Below are positions 33,801-46,249 of a stretch of DNA of 64,000 nt, one piece after another. The DNA lies in NCBI GenBank assembly GCA_963921425.1, contig OY992836.1, positions 19,547,614 to 19,611,613 on the forward strand. Reading direction: 5' to 3'. A program made the position numbers and the translations under genes. Positions within the stretch are counted from its first letter, which is position 1. Every line of letters starts with the position of its first letter. Origin of the DNA: Dryas octopetala (taxonomy: Eukaryota > Streptophyta > Magnoliopsida > Rosales > Rosaceae). The notes under the pieces are model-generated. The model saw only the letters and a list, made by a program, of their open reading frames with translations. It ran no database searches and was not told the origin of the DNA.

Positions 33801-35813
33801 AACCGCCTACAATACACCAAAAACATGAAAGGATCACCAGGCAGATATACCAATGGATACTAACAAGGTTGGGTGATGCCTGTATTAAAGAAGTTAACAA
33901 TGATTCATTAAAAAGTTTCTTTTTTTAGGACCAAAAAAAAAAAAACACGAAGAAGAAGCTAACAATGATGGGGCAGACTTCTTTATCTCAAGACCTTTAA
34001 AACTATGTAACAAGTTATCAATCAATACTTTAATTTCGGAATTAACTCAGTGAATTCTAGAACTACTTAATAAAATTTACATCTCCAAAGTATAAAACTA
34101 ATGAGTAAAATGGTTTTAATTAGGGTAGTTAGAAAAAGATTAGATTTCTTCCCAGTAATACTGGAATTTTCAGAAAAGGTAGTTGGCTATATAAACTCAT
34201 TAAGAATTATGATCCTACTCTTTAATTTTTCAATAATTGCATCATTCCCTGATCAACTTTGTTTATGTATTTGTACTTGGCTAGGATTGCCATGAATCAT
34301 TCATGCAGGGCATAAGCTACAAACAATCAGTGTGAAGTAAGGATATTTTGTAACCAATCAGTCTGGCTCACCTAACCTAAGGGACTTTAATAGATGAAGG
34401 ACAACACATTTAATGGTTGGATTAAACACGATTGTGAAATTTATAATTCATGAAGTAAATTCAGCTCTTGAATGGGTTATCCCTCACTTGTCCCTCATAT
34501 TAAGTACCTTCGGTGAGCCAGACTGCCGATTACCCAAGGAACTAGTTATTATAAAGGAAAAAGGCCCCCAAATTGAAATGCCTGAATTCCTAATGGCAGT
34601 GAACATGGTTAAAATTCCGATATTGTTTCCTAGGACTTTAATAGAAACAGAGCAGGAAAAGAGTATAAATCAATTAATGAAGATTATAGTATACGTGAAC
34701 CATTAATTTTCAGATGAGCAAGAATCAAAGAGTTATAGTTACCAATCTTCGGTCTTTTGACTCTTTTTTGTCTATACATTTTCGACCCAAAACTTCCCAA
34801 ACTTTGGCCTCGAATGCTCGCATTGGCAAATCTTTCCAGTTCCTAATATCCTCGGCTGTTATTGCATTACTTAATGTCATCCTAACAACAAAAACCAAAA
34901 ACAAGTTAAAGGCATCCAAAATCAGATGAGCTACAAAACCAAATAGGCAACAAAAGGAGAGGGAAGCACGCTTTTTCATACCCTCCACCGTAACTTAATA
35001 ATAGAAACTGCTTTCTGAACTCGAGTTCACCCAGAGCTTCTAACTGTGCTTGTATATTGCCTTGATGTTGCTCTAGAATCGGGGACCGAGTGGCAGTCTC
35101 AGCTGTACCAACATAGACTCAGACCCAACAGAAAATGACAAATATGTGGCAAAATGCAAAGGCTTGTGGAGGGTGAGAGGAATGACAAACCGCTGGGGCT
35201 CATGTGAAGTTGTAAAGGAGTAATAGAAGCAGAGTGGCTATGATATGGAGAAGCACGGACAGGTTTCGAAGGCGAAGCAGAGGAATAGGGCGATTGTTGT
35301 CCATTGTATCCGAGTTTCGACCGATCAGGGACGGTCTCACCTGCACCAACACACACACACACATACTCGCACAGAGACACAGAAATGGGTTTAAGATTAT
35401 GATCAAATTGAGGAGGTAAATGTCTGACCTTGAGGACTCGCGAAGAGCGGTACGGACCGTACAAGAGGAGGGCTGGTGTAAAGCGGTACGGTCCGTACAG
35501 GAGGAGGAGTGATACAAGGAGAAGAGGAGTGGCTTTGAAATGGAGAAGTACGGGCAGCTTTTGAAGGGGAATGAGAGGAGGAGGGGGAATTATAGTCTGG
35601 TTGATCGAGCAGGAAATTGATGTATCGACTCAGAGTGGTTTTGATCGGTTTGCCGTTGTAGATTTTGTGTAGGAGCTCCAGCGACTTTTCTTCGCCAATG
35701 GAGGCAAGTCCGCGTCGGACGTTGGCCTCCGGCTGGGTTTGGTTCTTCTCCAAGCAGATTCGGTTCAGCCATTGCTCCACTGACTCAGGTAGATGCACTG
35801 GTAGTTCGGCCAT
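24881..35813 (-). CDS. RDR5: RNA-dependent RNA polymerase, gamma clade (RDR3/4/5-like)
   Basis: Twenty exons join to 1066 aa: 35813-35429, 35340-35191, 35102-34982, 34881-34743, 33806-33732, 33237-33048, 32393-32195, 32095-32008, 31869-31729, 31073-30999, 30849-30778, 29603-29497, 29382-29234, 29019-28791, 28042-27817, 26931-26780, 26210-26048, 25622-25484, 25370-25204, 25114-24881. All are GT-AG and phase-consistent. The catalytic loop is GGGDFDGD (Asp769, Asp771, Asp773). Known plant RDR1, RDR2 and RDR6 have DLDGD; DFDGD marks the RDR3/4/5 group. Supporting motifs are SNPPGKTVLSRNL, VLVYRNPG and GDIHVLKATYV. RDRs copy RNA into double-stranded RNA for silencing; the role of this clade is poorly known. 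Residues 76-170 hold a Ser/Pro-rich linker present in two diverged copies. The 3, 4 or 5 assignment is not resolved by eye; the symbol is a family label. Confidence 0.93.
27477..27776. mobile_element. Probable hAT-type MITE in the RDR intron between exons 15 and 16
   Basis: The left edge reads GGGCATGTTTGGTTCTTGA and the right edge reads the inverse of GGCCCTTTTGGTATCTCAA. Such GGGC..TGTTTGGT ends are common in plant hAT MITEs of 250-350 bp. The interior is A/T-rich with runs of TTTTAAAA. The target duplication is unclear. Confidence 0.5.
34353..34535. repeat. Short foldback in the RDR intron between exons 4 and 5
   Basis: CCAATCAGTCTGGCTCACC at 34354-34372 is answered by GGTGAGCCAGACTGCCGATT at 34512-34531, an inverted repeat of about 20 bases with a 12-base perfect core. 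The loop is about 140 bases and shows no coding signal. It may be a degenerate MITE. Confidence 0.45.
35210..35600 (-). repeat. Coding repeat: duplicated Ser/Pro linker in the RDR gene
   Basis: Exon 1 (about 35500-35590) and exon 2 (about 35212-35292) carry related coding sequence. Residues near 76-103 (SPSSSHSPSKAARTSPFQSH) and 145-170 (SPYSSASPSKPVRASPYHSH) align without gaps over 20 positions with 12 identities. Exon 1 also holds a smaller internal pair, PPVRTVPLYTS and PLVRSVPLFAS, encoded by two copies of GCGGTACGG-type sequence at about 35450 and 35482. Confidence 0.8.
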
Positions 35814-36420
35814 GGCTCAGACTGTTGAACTGGGGACTAGACTGCTCTCCACCTGATTATGATCAACTTCTTCTTCTTCGTCTGCTGTCTCCTGTCGTAA
35901 CAAAATTTGAAAAACAATCAACTTTATATTTTTCTTGGGAAGTCAGATTTTTGTCGCTTTTAAGTTTTAACACTAGCAGCCAAAAGAACCGACTATTTAG
36001 AATTGGCACTGCAAAATCAATAATTGGGTTCGAATCAGAAAGCAAAAAAATAATAATTTGGTTGTTTGAATTTACACCAAAACTAAAGTAATATACATTC
36101 AGTCCAAAAGTGTCCGGAGGTGGAGGTTGAGGTTGGATAGATAAGATTGATAGGAGGAGAGTTGAAATGCAGAGGATACGTACCTGAACAGGCTGAACTG
36201 AAATTGAAAATGACTCTGCTACTGAGCAAGTGAGCAGTGTCAATTCGCTGCAGTGCTGATCCTTTTTCACTTCGATTTTTTTGGAACGCTTGTATTAGAA
36301 ATTAGGGTTGGGCAACCAAGTGGGTCTGTGTGCATGTGTCTGAGAGTAGAAGAGAAGTGCTCTGTTTTGCTCGGTGAATGAAAGCTTATACAGAGTAACA
36401 GAGTAACAGAGACGAGAGAT
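35814..36420 (-). promoter_or_regulatory. RDR 5' UTR with a probable leader intron, and core promoter
   Basis: On the minus strand a strong donor (TTCAG followed by GTACGTAT) lies at 36183 and an acceptor (TTACGACAG) ends at 35892, defining a leader intron of about 292 bases. The exon after it runs without in-frame interference to the ATG at 35813. The first untranslated exon would be upstream of 36184. This is inference from splice-site quality. Confidence 0.5.
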
Positions 36421-38325
36421 GAACAACTGAGAAGGAAGACGGGGGGGGATTTAAGAGAAACAAGAGAGACTAAAGTGACGAAAATACCCTAAAGAAAAAA
36501 GGGTCAGATGAGTATCACACTATCACACGTGAATTTTTAACTGCTATTAATTAGCTAATTGGTAATTTGTGGGTTCCCAGGCAGAGTTCCATCGAGTTTA
36601 ATACACAGACCGGTTTTTAACTACGGGACCCTTTATTTTCTACTGGCCAGATTCTCATGAGCTCTTCTAAAAGCTTTTTTTTTTTTTTTCTTGGTAAAGA
36701 GCTCTTCTTAAAGCTTTGATCGATCATGTCAATGTACTATGAGGTCTTTTTCCTGACATCAAAAATCTTTTTCATTATGGTTGTAACTGTTCATTGGTCA
36801 TAAATTATAATTAAAAAAAATTCTGCAATACAAACAAGTACAACTATATGCTATGTAAATATTAACCTTAAATATCGATGGTTTTCTTGTTAATCGTTGG
36901 AATATATATATATTTTTTTAGTTCGTTAATTTTAGGTAACAAATTATAATATTTTTTTATTTTAACTATCAAAATATTTATGTCATTTTACTTTAACTAC
37001 TAAATTTCAGTTTAAGTAATAATTTTAAAAAATATGGTTATATCAAGCTGTGACTGTCTAATAGTCATAACTTTTTTATTAATTTGTTGTTTTTTCAATA
37101 TTTGCAAGACTTAAACTTTAATGTTTAGTCTTTAAGTTATATGACTTCATCCCCCAAGCCTAAATCAAAAGTATTAAACTCTTAAAAATTTTGAATTTTT
37201 ATAAATTTAAAACAATCACAGTTCAATTACAACTGTGATTGTGACTGTTCGACCGTCATAACTATATAACAAATCATATAACAAACTGATTTGTACCTAA
37301 ACTAAAAAAAATTAGTGTATTGCTGCTTTACTGAAAAACTATTGATATTTGGTATTTAATCATAATTTTCTATTTTTTTTTTATCATTAAGTGTATTTAT
37401 ACATCATACAAATACAGTACCAAAATAGAACTACGAATTAAATATGAATGAAAAAATGTGTTATTGTACACATTTACAGATATTTAGCAAACGCAAACCC
37501 AAAAAAAAAAAAAAAAAAAAACGCTTTATATTTCCTTCCTCACCAAGTTTATGTTTCCTTCCTCCCCAAGTTCATATTTTCTTCTAACTTTTATAGCTTT
37601 ATGTCCATTGATTAGACTAAAGTTATATCCCACATACAGAGCCTCTCTTTTCTTTGTTTTGTCTTTCTGATCTGATCACCATCTCAGATTCTCTTTACAA
37701 GGGAAGCCGAGTCATGACTTTTTTCATCACCGGTCAAGTTTTTGCAAGTGCTAATAATACCAAATGGGCGGGAATGACTTTTTGTGGACCATTTGGGGCC
37801 GTCTCTGTAATTTAAAAATCCCAAACAAAAACAACTACATAATTTAACAACTACAAAAAGTCATTCCATCTCTTCTTAATTTAAGCATGACTTTTTGTGG
37901 ACCATTTGGACCAAACTAAAAGAAGTTGGTCAAGACTCAAGACTCAAGAATAAGATACCAAATAATTGGGTTTAAATAAACTCACCTAAAAAAACAAAGA
38001 AAAGAAAACAATATTAATCAAATTAAATACAAAAAAAAAACTCGTACAATAAGTGGCATTTGATTTAAATGTAATTCATGAGAAGAATTGAATTGAAGAG
38101 AATAAAAAATGTATTTACAAGTGACACACATGCTCAACACATTTGTATTCTACAACTTATATGATTTGTTTTTTTCTTCAAAATTTACAGGGGCCATAGC
38201 CTCTCTTAGTCCCCTGATCAAGCTTCACTCCCATTTACTTCTCAAAATTATTAGATGCATCATTCTTAAGTCTCGAACTTGAGGATTTTTGTGGCAGTAG
38301 CTTCTGACATGGAGCAACTACCAAA
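36421..38325. other. Intergenic AT-rich region between RDR and golgin genes
   Basis: I see no gene here. ATGACTTTTTGTGGACCATT occurs twice (about 37773 and 37888), separated by about 115 bases. Long poly-A/T runs lie at 36669-36690 and 37501-37521. The end contains the 3' UTR of the golgin gene. Confidence 0.5.
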
Positions 38326-41300
38326 TTATGGTAAGTTAGTGTTACCAAGTCCCATAGACTCTGCAACTTCTCTAGCGGAAAAATCGTCTGCTTGTGCCTG
38401 CATATAAAAGTACGAAGTTACAAACAGGTTCAAAATGAGGTATATTTATTGGCAATCATCGCTGAATGCCCAGATAATATTGGCCTCTCATACAAATTGT
38501 GAAGATGGCAACGTATCCATACCTGAAGGCGATGCAGCAAATACATCAAGAAGAGATGCACAAATACCTGCATATGATTTATTACAGTTATTTTGTGATT
38601 TAAATCATTCCACATAGTATGTCTTCATAATTAGACCCTTTATAATCACATTTTTATCTGTTTTACCAGGTAGAAAAGCAAGATAACTCGAGCTGTTGGA
38701 TACCGCCAGAGGAATCTTGTGGCCCTGACAGCTCCTGAATCTAATAGCTTTGCTGCCTTCTGCAACTGCATGAGACAAGGTCAAACTCTGAGTCAGGCTA
38801 AAAAAATGGAGATCATGAATGGTGTGAGATATAAGAACAGAATTACCTGTATGCTTGCCCCAACCATATGACGGTGATACAAGGGGAGAGGCCTGCAGAT
38901 ATTAGTTTTTAATAAGTTTCCAAAGCTTAAAACAACTATGAACTGACAACAGACTACAACAGCACATACAATAACATATGTTTAAACAAGCTAAAATAAC
39001 ATCTGTAAAAACCAATGAGCATAACATATTTCATAGTACTAAAAATGTGCCAAGAAAATCAAGAGAAGTCATATATGATTACATGAGTTACTTAAACAAT
39101 CGACATACTCAAGTTCTTTCATTTCAGTGTCTTCTTCCCAGGATGATGATGCCCGGCGGGAAAATCTACTTCTTTCTGCCTCTACCTGTTCAATACAAAA
39201 TGAACCCCATGCAAAAGGGAAAAAATGATATAAAAATAAAATTAAAAACTAACTCCACTCTAGAATCTATATAAATACACTATCAAGCAAGCAGCATAAA
39301 GCACCCAAGGACAGACCTGTGCTTCCTGGAGACGCTTCAATTCCTTCTCCAGTTGAAACTCTGCTGCAGCTTTTTCACTAGCCATGGTTTCTAATTGTGT
39401 TTGCTTGTAGTACTGAAAAATAGGTAGAATACAACTACACATGATAAACACCCAACATGTAACTGATCGTGTAAATAAGTAGTGTTGACTTGAAATTACC
39501 AATAAATCAGTCAGTTCACGGTAGCGTTTCTCTAGCTCCATATGCTCCTGCAAAATGGAAAATGTAACCAATAAATAACGTAATGCTAAAAATAATCTAT
39601 ATATAGTAGCACTCATTATAACATGAAGATATGCAGAGAGGAGAAGAGAGAGAGAGAGAGGGAGAGCACAGGCGTAGGTCAGGATCCAAGGAAGGAAATG
39701 TGGCCAACAAACTGACAGTCACATGGCTCTGTAATGCTGAATGACAATATATTATGTGTAGCCAACCCTAGTATCTGAGACAATGCATTGTTCAGTCTAA
39801 ATTTTCTACCAGCACTATGACATATCCTCTTTAGATGTAATGTCACTAAAACAAACAATTTTATGAAATAAAGTATCCACTAGATGTCAGAAGCCAGTGC
39901 TTAAGGACATCCTAAATTCAACTTGACACAAATCATGAATTATACAGAAGGTTGCCACCCCAGAGTATCAAAATAAATAAATGACACCAGATGTGAAAAC
40001 TTCAGTACCAAAAAAAAATGTGTGAGCTTAAAAATCAGAGATCACCTGACGCGAGTAATGTTCTGCATCCCTCTTCATGGCAGCCATTTCAACTCTCATT
40101 TTTTGCACTTCAGCCTGACATTAAACATATCAATAAGTTTCAGAAAAAAAGAGTCATTCAACGAGACAAAGAAATTCAAAATGCAATGATACAAATTGAG
40201 AAACAGAGTTCACTTACCTCCAAAGAAGAAAGCTTGCCCTCTGCATCCCTCTGACCTTGGCGTGCACGTTCCACTTCTTCCTGCCATGCCTGCATCTTAA
40301 TATTCATAACTGTAAGAGAGTACAATAATGTTCAGATAATTTAATTATATGGCCTCTACTGAAGCACACTATCAAAATTATCAAAATGAATAATGCCCAT
40401 AAACAAATATAAATTTTCTGTATGTGCTATTAATTTTATGCTATCTCATTCGTAGGCACAGTAATTTAACCTTAGTATAACAAAAGATATAAAATGCATA
40501 CATTAACAAATATAACACATAATATCTGATATCCAACAGCATTTAGAAATCCCCAAGACATTTTGGAAAACCAAAAGTATGAAATATTAATTGCACAAAG
40601 AGCAACTGAGTTAATTCATTAAATTTTTTTAGGCAGCAGGAATTATATGTTAGGGAGGGAATTTGTGACAAAATCTACAATGCCTGAATGTAAGTCCAAG
40701 CGGTCAGATTTTAATGGACCCAAGGAATACCTGAATCACTTGATTTGCCTCTTCCGGTAACTTCTTTTGCCCACGCCGAGCACGAGCTTCCATATCTTGC
40801 AGCTCTTGGTTTAAATTGGCACATTCAACCTGATGGCACATAGTGCTAATTATTCAAGAGGCTTATGACAGTATTTGTTCCAGCAATTGGACACACACCT
40901 TAGTGCAAAATAATTTAGAATTTTGCTTCTACCTCAAGCAATGCCATTTTCTGCTCAAGCTCCGATGCCTTTGCTGTCCTCTCATCCGCTATTCTCTGAA
41001 CAGGGAAGCATTTACAACATTGAGTAAATTATGCTCAAACTCATGGATATATAATTCTCTGAAAAACCTAGAAAAGGATGAAAATGCAACATCTTTGTAG
41101 ACATAACAATGAATTATAGACTGCGACTCGTAACCTCCCAAAAGATTGTATCATATTCATTTGAAATAAAATACTAAAATGTAATTTCATCGCTATAAGG
41201 TTCATGTATTAAAGAAACTAAGAATGTTAGTAGTCTTTGATATTTAAAAGACAAAGGAGAATAAAGAACTATTCTCATCCAGAAAAGAATGGTGTATTAT

Positions 41301-44300
41301 TGTATTACTTAAGGCAATCACAAACTTGAAAAGCGCTTACTTTACCTGGATCCTTGCAAGGGCTGTGGATGCCTCAAGGGCTCTATGTTCCAATTCTACT
41401 TCCCTTTCCATAGCAGCCTGTTTTACCAGAAAGTGATCATCATAGTGCAAGAAAACAACCAGAAAGACAAAATTATTAATAATAGTTTGTTCTGGGTGCA
41501 AACCATTTTGGTAGCATTATGGGCGGCACGCTCTTCTTCTGCTCTCCGTTCTACAGAAGCCAACTCCTCCCGTAGAGCCTGAAGAATATATTATCACTCA
41601 TTTCAGAATCTATTGATAAAACAGTATATGCTAAGGATACAAATACATGCAAGGAAACATCATAAACTAACCTGCATCATCCGTGTCTCCGTCAGTTCCC
41701 TATTTCTCATCATAGACTCCATGTTTGCCTGATTAAAAAACACAAACTATTATCAAAGCCTCAACTAGTAAAAATCCAAGTCAAGAGCATCCATAATTGC
41801 ATCAATTGGTAGAACGGGTACATCAAATCAATAAAATGATATAATACTGAAAAAAAATGAACAAGGTACTTCACACAAACCATCCCTTGGTATCCCTAAA
41901 GTCTCTTCTCGCTACGTACCACTGATAGTGGCAAAGAGAGAGAGAAAGTATGAGGAAAGGAAGATTATGCAACAACAACTGAATATGGTGAGTTCAATGT
42001 ACCTGCAATGAAGCCAGATTCCCTTCAGATAAAGCAGCCTGTTTCTTAAGTGTATCCATGGAACTGACAAGTGCTTCAATTTCAGAATTCTTTGCTGCCA
42101 AGGCCTCAACCATATTTGACTCTATTCTTGTCACTTCGCTTTTGGATGCTGACACATCTTTCTGTAGCTGCTTTATGCGAGCCTCATATGACTTACTCAG
42201 CTCTCTCTATCAAAATAGCAGTTGACAAGTGACACCAATAGCATTATATCATCTGCATCTAGGTTAAAAACTTCACTTAATCCCTGACATAAAAAGTGGA
42301 ATTTGTCTCACCTCTGACACAAGAAGTTCCTCTAGCTGTGCATTTTCAGATTTGTATTCTTGAAGTCGGGATGAAAGTCCAGCACAAACCTAATCATTGA
42401 TAACCAAAGCATTAACAAAGCATTCAAACAGAAAACTTCTAACCAGTAAGAAATTTCTAAAGGGGTCAGAAAGCTTTTTTGAGTATGTGAGAAGCAGGCT
42501 TATCCAATTTAAGGTGACCTTTTGTAAGAGAATGACTGAAAGAAAAGTGGCATTTCTATTTCAATGAATTGTGACTGTATATTACACAAGAAATAAAGAA
42601 AATCAGATTTTAGTAGAGCTTACCCTTGCTAACCTTGCCTCTTTGGATTGACCAGTGGAAACAGCAGTTTTAAGCAATCCTTGAGCCTGCAAACCAACTA
42701 AAGAAACTACTCAATAATAGCCTAAATGGAAAAAAGGTAACAAGATTCAAAGCAGAAACAAATGAAGTATATCTCTTATGAGATATTCTCCCCATAATAA
42801 ATAATTTACCTCCTCAAGTTGATCCTGTTCCTGTACTTTAATGGGAGAACTACCAGCTTTATGCTCAGGTTGCTTACTTTGCTCAGTCACTGGTTCCCCA
42901 TTTCCATCAGCAAGTTTCACTTGAGTTTCACTGTTACTGGTGGCATCAGTAGTTATAGACTGTGATCCCTCTTGGTCACATTTTTGAGGAACATCTGCAT
43001 CTCCATGTTTGTTACCTTGGGCAGCATCAACTTGATTTTCACCCACAACCTCAACTTCATTGGAATCTAATGGTAAAGGAGGTTCTTCACGACCATCTGA
43101 AGAAATCTCATTGACAAGCTCACCATTTGAAGTTGATGTGATAGCTTCCCTATCAGTAAGAGTTGCTGAAGCTTCTGCTTCACCAGCATCATTTGCACCA
43201 GCATCATTTGCACCAGCATCATTCGCACAAACATCATTTTCACCAACTTCAATTGCCAGTGTCTCTGTTAAAGGCATGCTTAATGTGGAACCTATCTCAA
43301 AATTTTGTTGCTGCTCATTGATTATTTGGATTGTAGGGTTTCCAGAGGATGTCCCATCATTGTCATTTAAATGAGCATCACTATCTTTTTCAGGTGCCAC
43401 ATCTACTTGTGATGTCAGTGTACTAATCTGTTCGTGTGCAGAATCACTTGCTTTGGGAGATTCATTCTTGGACAGTCTCTTTTGAGCCTGCAAACACCCA
43501 ACGTCTGAGACAAAAAAAGTTGATATATATCTGTGTGTGCATGTGTGTGAAACAGTACTATGTATATTCACAGACAAACTGGAAATACCTTGGTCTTCGA
43601 CGTTTCCCTCTTGGCTTGAGAGCCTTGCCCATTAGAAGCTAAATTATTCAGAAAATGAAGACAAAAACAAAAATTAGCAACAGATATGGTGGTCTTCAAG
43701 TCATCTGACAGACAGTAAGTTGATAAAGTAATGGCCAAGGATGAATCTCCTAGGATCCACTATCAAGGAGTATAATGTAGAAAAAAGATGAGAAGGTATC
43801 AGCTAGATTAGAGGGGTAAAGTCTCTTGGCGTCATCCCATTCCCAAGGACTAGGAATAGGGATGGAGCAGTTTATGGAATGGGACAGGGCTATCTCCCGT
43901 TATGTAACCTATATGTGCAATAGGCCTCCAATGAACCAAAACAAAACAAAAATATATATAACATATTCCAAGACAATATAAAGATAATACCTTGTGCCTG
44001 AGCAGCCAACTGCTCATCTGACAATTCACTGACAACCAGCTTCGCCCTTCGATCGACAACTTCAAACAAATCTGAGGCCAAAGAATAAATTATAAAATTT
44101 TACACAACGGCGCAAAACATGGCACATTAATATAAGGAATTCTGGTGTGGGGCTTCTACAGAGATGATACAGAGTAAGTGATTGTACGTGGTAGCATATG
44201 GGGTGGTGCAGGTGTAGGATAAATATATAACCTCTTTTCTTTTCTGATAAAAATTCAAGAACATGGTGAATAATAGTAGTCTTGATCTGAACCAATAAGT

Positions 44301-44951
44301 TTTATCTGCATATTTTTTGTCAATTGTTGAAGAAAGACAAAGATATCATCTGCGTAACAGGTAGACTTCCTTTCACAGCAGTAGTATTCATCCTAAAATA
44401 TCAGCGTGATCCCAAGAAGAACAAAGCTTCTCTATTGATAAGGCAATTTATTAGAGATTCTATCAAATCACCAAATCTGCAGTCATCTATCGCGTGCTAA
44501 AAGCCTAAAACTAAATAACTGACAAAATTTCTCTAGCTCACTTTCATGTCATTTTCACAAGATTCATGAAATGTGAATTCCACAGAAAAACGAAAAAAAA
44601 TACAAACTACTTTCATATCAACTTACAGTTTTTTTTGTTTATTACGAGTCCAACCTGAACTTGCTACTTTTAATACGAAAACTCCAAAAAACTATTCATG
44701 AAATAAAAACCCAATGGCATCAGATTCAAGCATACCAATCTTGTTGCCTCAACGAAAAAGAACACCACATTATGGTATTCGCAAAATACCTCAAATAATT
44801 CCAAACAGCATAAGATTAAACCGGAACAAATTTCAAATCTAAATGGAAACCAAATTAAATAAAAAAAACAACAAATGACAAGAAAAAAAGGACACAGAGA
44901 AAGAGAGAGTAGAGGATCCAAACCTTCAGCAGCTTTGAGCCACGAAGCCAT
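38326..44951 (-). CDS. GC1: Golgin-84 homologue (golgin candidate 1/2 type)
   Basis: Twenty-one exons join to 725 aa: 44951-44924, 44071-43991, 43638-43589, 43487-42810, 42686-42624, 42389-42312, 42206-42003, 41728-41672, 41578-41504, 41417-41346, 40995-40933, 40829-40731, 40295-40218, 40114-40046, 39547-39500, 39412-39317, 39185-39109, 38892-38847, 38765-38667, 38567-38523, 38397-38326. The start MASWLKAAEDLFEVVDRRAK is the signature of plant golgin-84 proteins. Residues 54-279, nearly all from one 678-base exon, are acidic and low-complexity. Residues about 280-640 are heptad-rich coiled coil. Near the C-terminus, RATRFLWRYPTARVILLFYL and VFVHLFLMYLLHRLQ form the membrane anchor that holds the tether on Golgi cisternae. 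These proteins tether vesicles at cisternal rims. Length is close to the family norm. Exon 19 could start two codons later because of a second AG. Confidence 0.95.
43181..43240 (-). repeat. 15-bp coding minisatellite in the golgin acidic domain
   Basis: Four 15-base units (plus strand CACCAGCATCATTTG, twice exactly, then two variants) start at 43181, 43196, 43211 and 43226. They encode repeated Ala-Asn-Asp-Ala-Gly (about residues 137-155). The period keeps the frame, so copy changes would alter only linker length. Confidence 0.92.
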
Positions 44952-46026
44952 TGGAACAAACCAAATTCGGATCTGGGACAACCGTGTCTCACTCTCAAGC
45001 AACGACTAATGGAGCTTCCATGAAGAAACGGACGAGATTACGATACGGCGTCGTTTGCAGTTCAAACAGCTCGAATTTGAGAACGATCCGTGTGAATCAA
45101 CTCAGGCAGTCAGTTAGTTGAGAAGCTTTTGCGCCAACGAGTAAAACTGAAGAAACAGAGACAGAAGGTTGTTCAGGCACTTCTCTGCCACGTGGCAAGT
45201 GCGTAGGGACAAAGTTGTCATGTTGTTGGATCAATGCGCTTGGGCCTTGGGTTACCGTTAAGCAACCAAGTTGCGGGCTTATCAAATCTAGTCAAATGTT
45301 CAAATTCGGGCCTAAATTCCAAACGGCCCTTTCTATTAATAACATTATGGTCCGTAGCCATGACCATAGTAAACGAAAAGAAAAACACCAGATATGCACC
45401 ACTGGTTGGGGTCCTTTCTATTAATAAAGCATCTCCATCGACGACCATAGCAAAGAAAATAAAAGCAATAAAATTGGATTTTTTTAATATATTATTATTC
45501 AATATATATTTTGCTTTTTATATATACAGCATAAAAGTCATAAAAACCATATTTCTACAGGACTCCTTTCGTTAACGTGATACATGGAAATATTCATAAG
45601 TGTAGTAACTCATTTTTTATATAATAAAAGAGGAATCCAAAAAAATGAATTATCTGCATAAATAAAAGAATTTTACATGACAAATTCGAAAATAGGTGTA
45701 CATTAAATAGAATAAAAAGAATTAATTACTCTAGGATACATGACAAGTATTTTATTTAACCTCTACTATACCTATTGTTCAAATTTAACAATAAGGTCAC
45801 ATTTGTAAGTTATGATATTAAAAAAATATGTTTTTTTTTTTTCTCTCTCTCTCTTGCGATCCACACTGCTCCACAACGAAGCTTCTTGCTCCGGCTTTCT
45901 CCCAACAAATGGCGACCACCGGTGTGCTCCCTACACCAGCGCCGACTCAACCCACCCTCCCCGCTACCGGCTGGCCACCACTTGCAGCAAATCGATGCGA
46001 GAAAAGGGAGTAATGTCGCCGGCTTC

Positions 46027-46060
<34 letters not shown>

Positions 46061-46240
46061 CTCTCTCTCTCTCTCTCTGTGCTTGATCGAAGCCTGCTCG
46101 AAGCCTTCTAATGGATCTGCTCCGAGCTTGATCGAAGCCTTCTAGATCTGCTTTGACCACTCCGACTTCTCCTCGATTGGGCATGATCACAGCTTGTGGT
46201 ACGTAGACTCCTACTTTGATTTTTTATCAGTAGAAGGTTC
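44952..46240. other. Golgin promoter side and intergenic sequence with CT-rich tracts
   Basis: The first few hundred bases should hold the golgin promoter. From 45828 to 45860 and 46027 to 46080 there are long TTTTT/CTCTCT/CTTT tracts flanking GC-richer sequence. Open frames over these tracts are low-complexity (poly-Ser/Leu or Arg/Glu) and not credible genes. The composition resembles the interiors of the non-autonomous elements at 4059-4921 and 56668-57791, but I could not find matching inverted ends. Confidence 0.45.
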
Positions 46241-46249
46241 TTGATTCTG

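Noticed and set aside
34413-34706. 97-codon plus-strand frame inside an RDR intron
   Set aside because: It overlaps the intronic foldback, is antisense to the gene, and has no recognisable motif.
35863-36270. 135-codon frame upstream of the RDR start
   Set aside because: It spans the inferred leader intron and first untranslated exon, with no protein family signal. Splice sites explain the region better.
45810-46190. Overlapping 99-126 codon frames on both strands
   Set aside because: They are driven by CT/GA and poly-T tracts, giving Ser/Leu or Arg/Glu/Lys runs. No motif or conserved composition.
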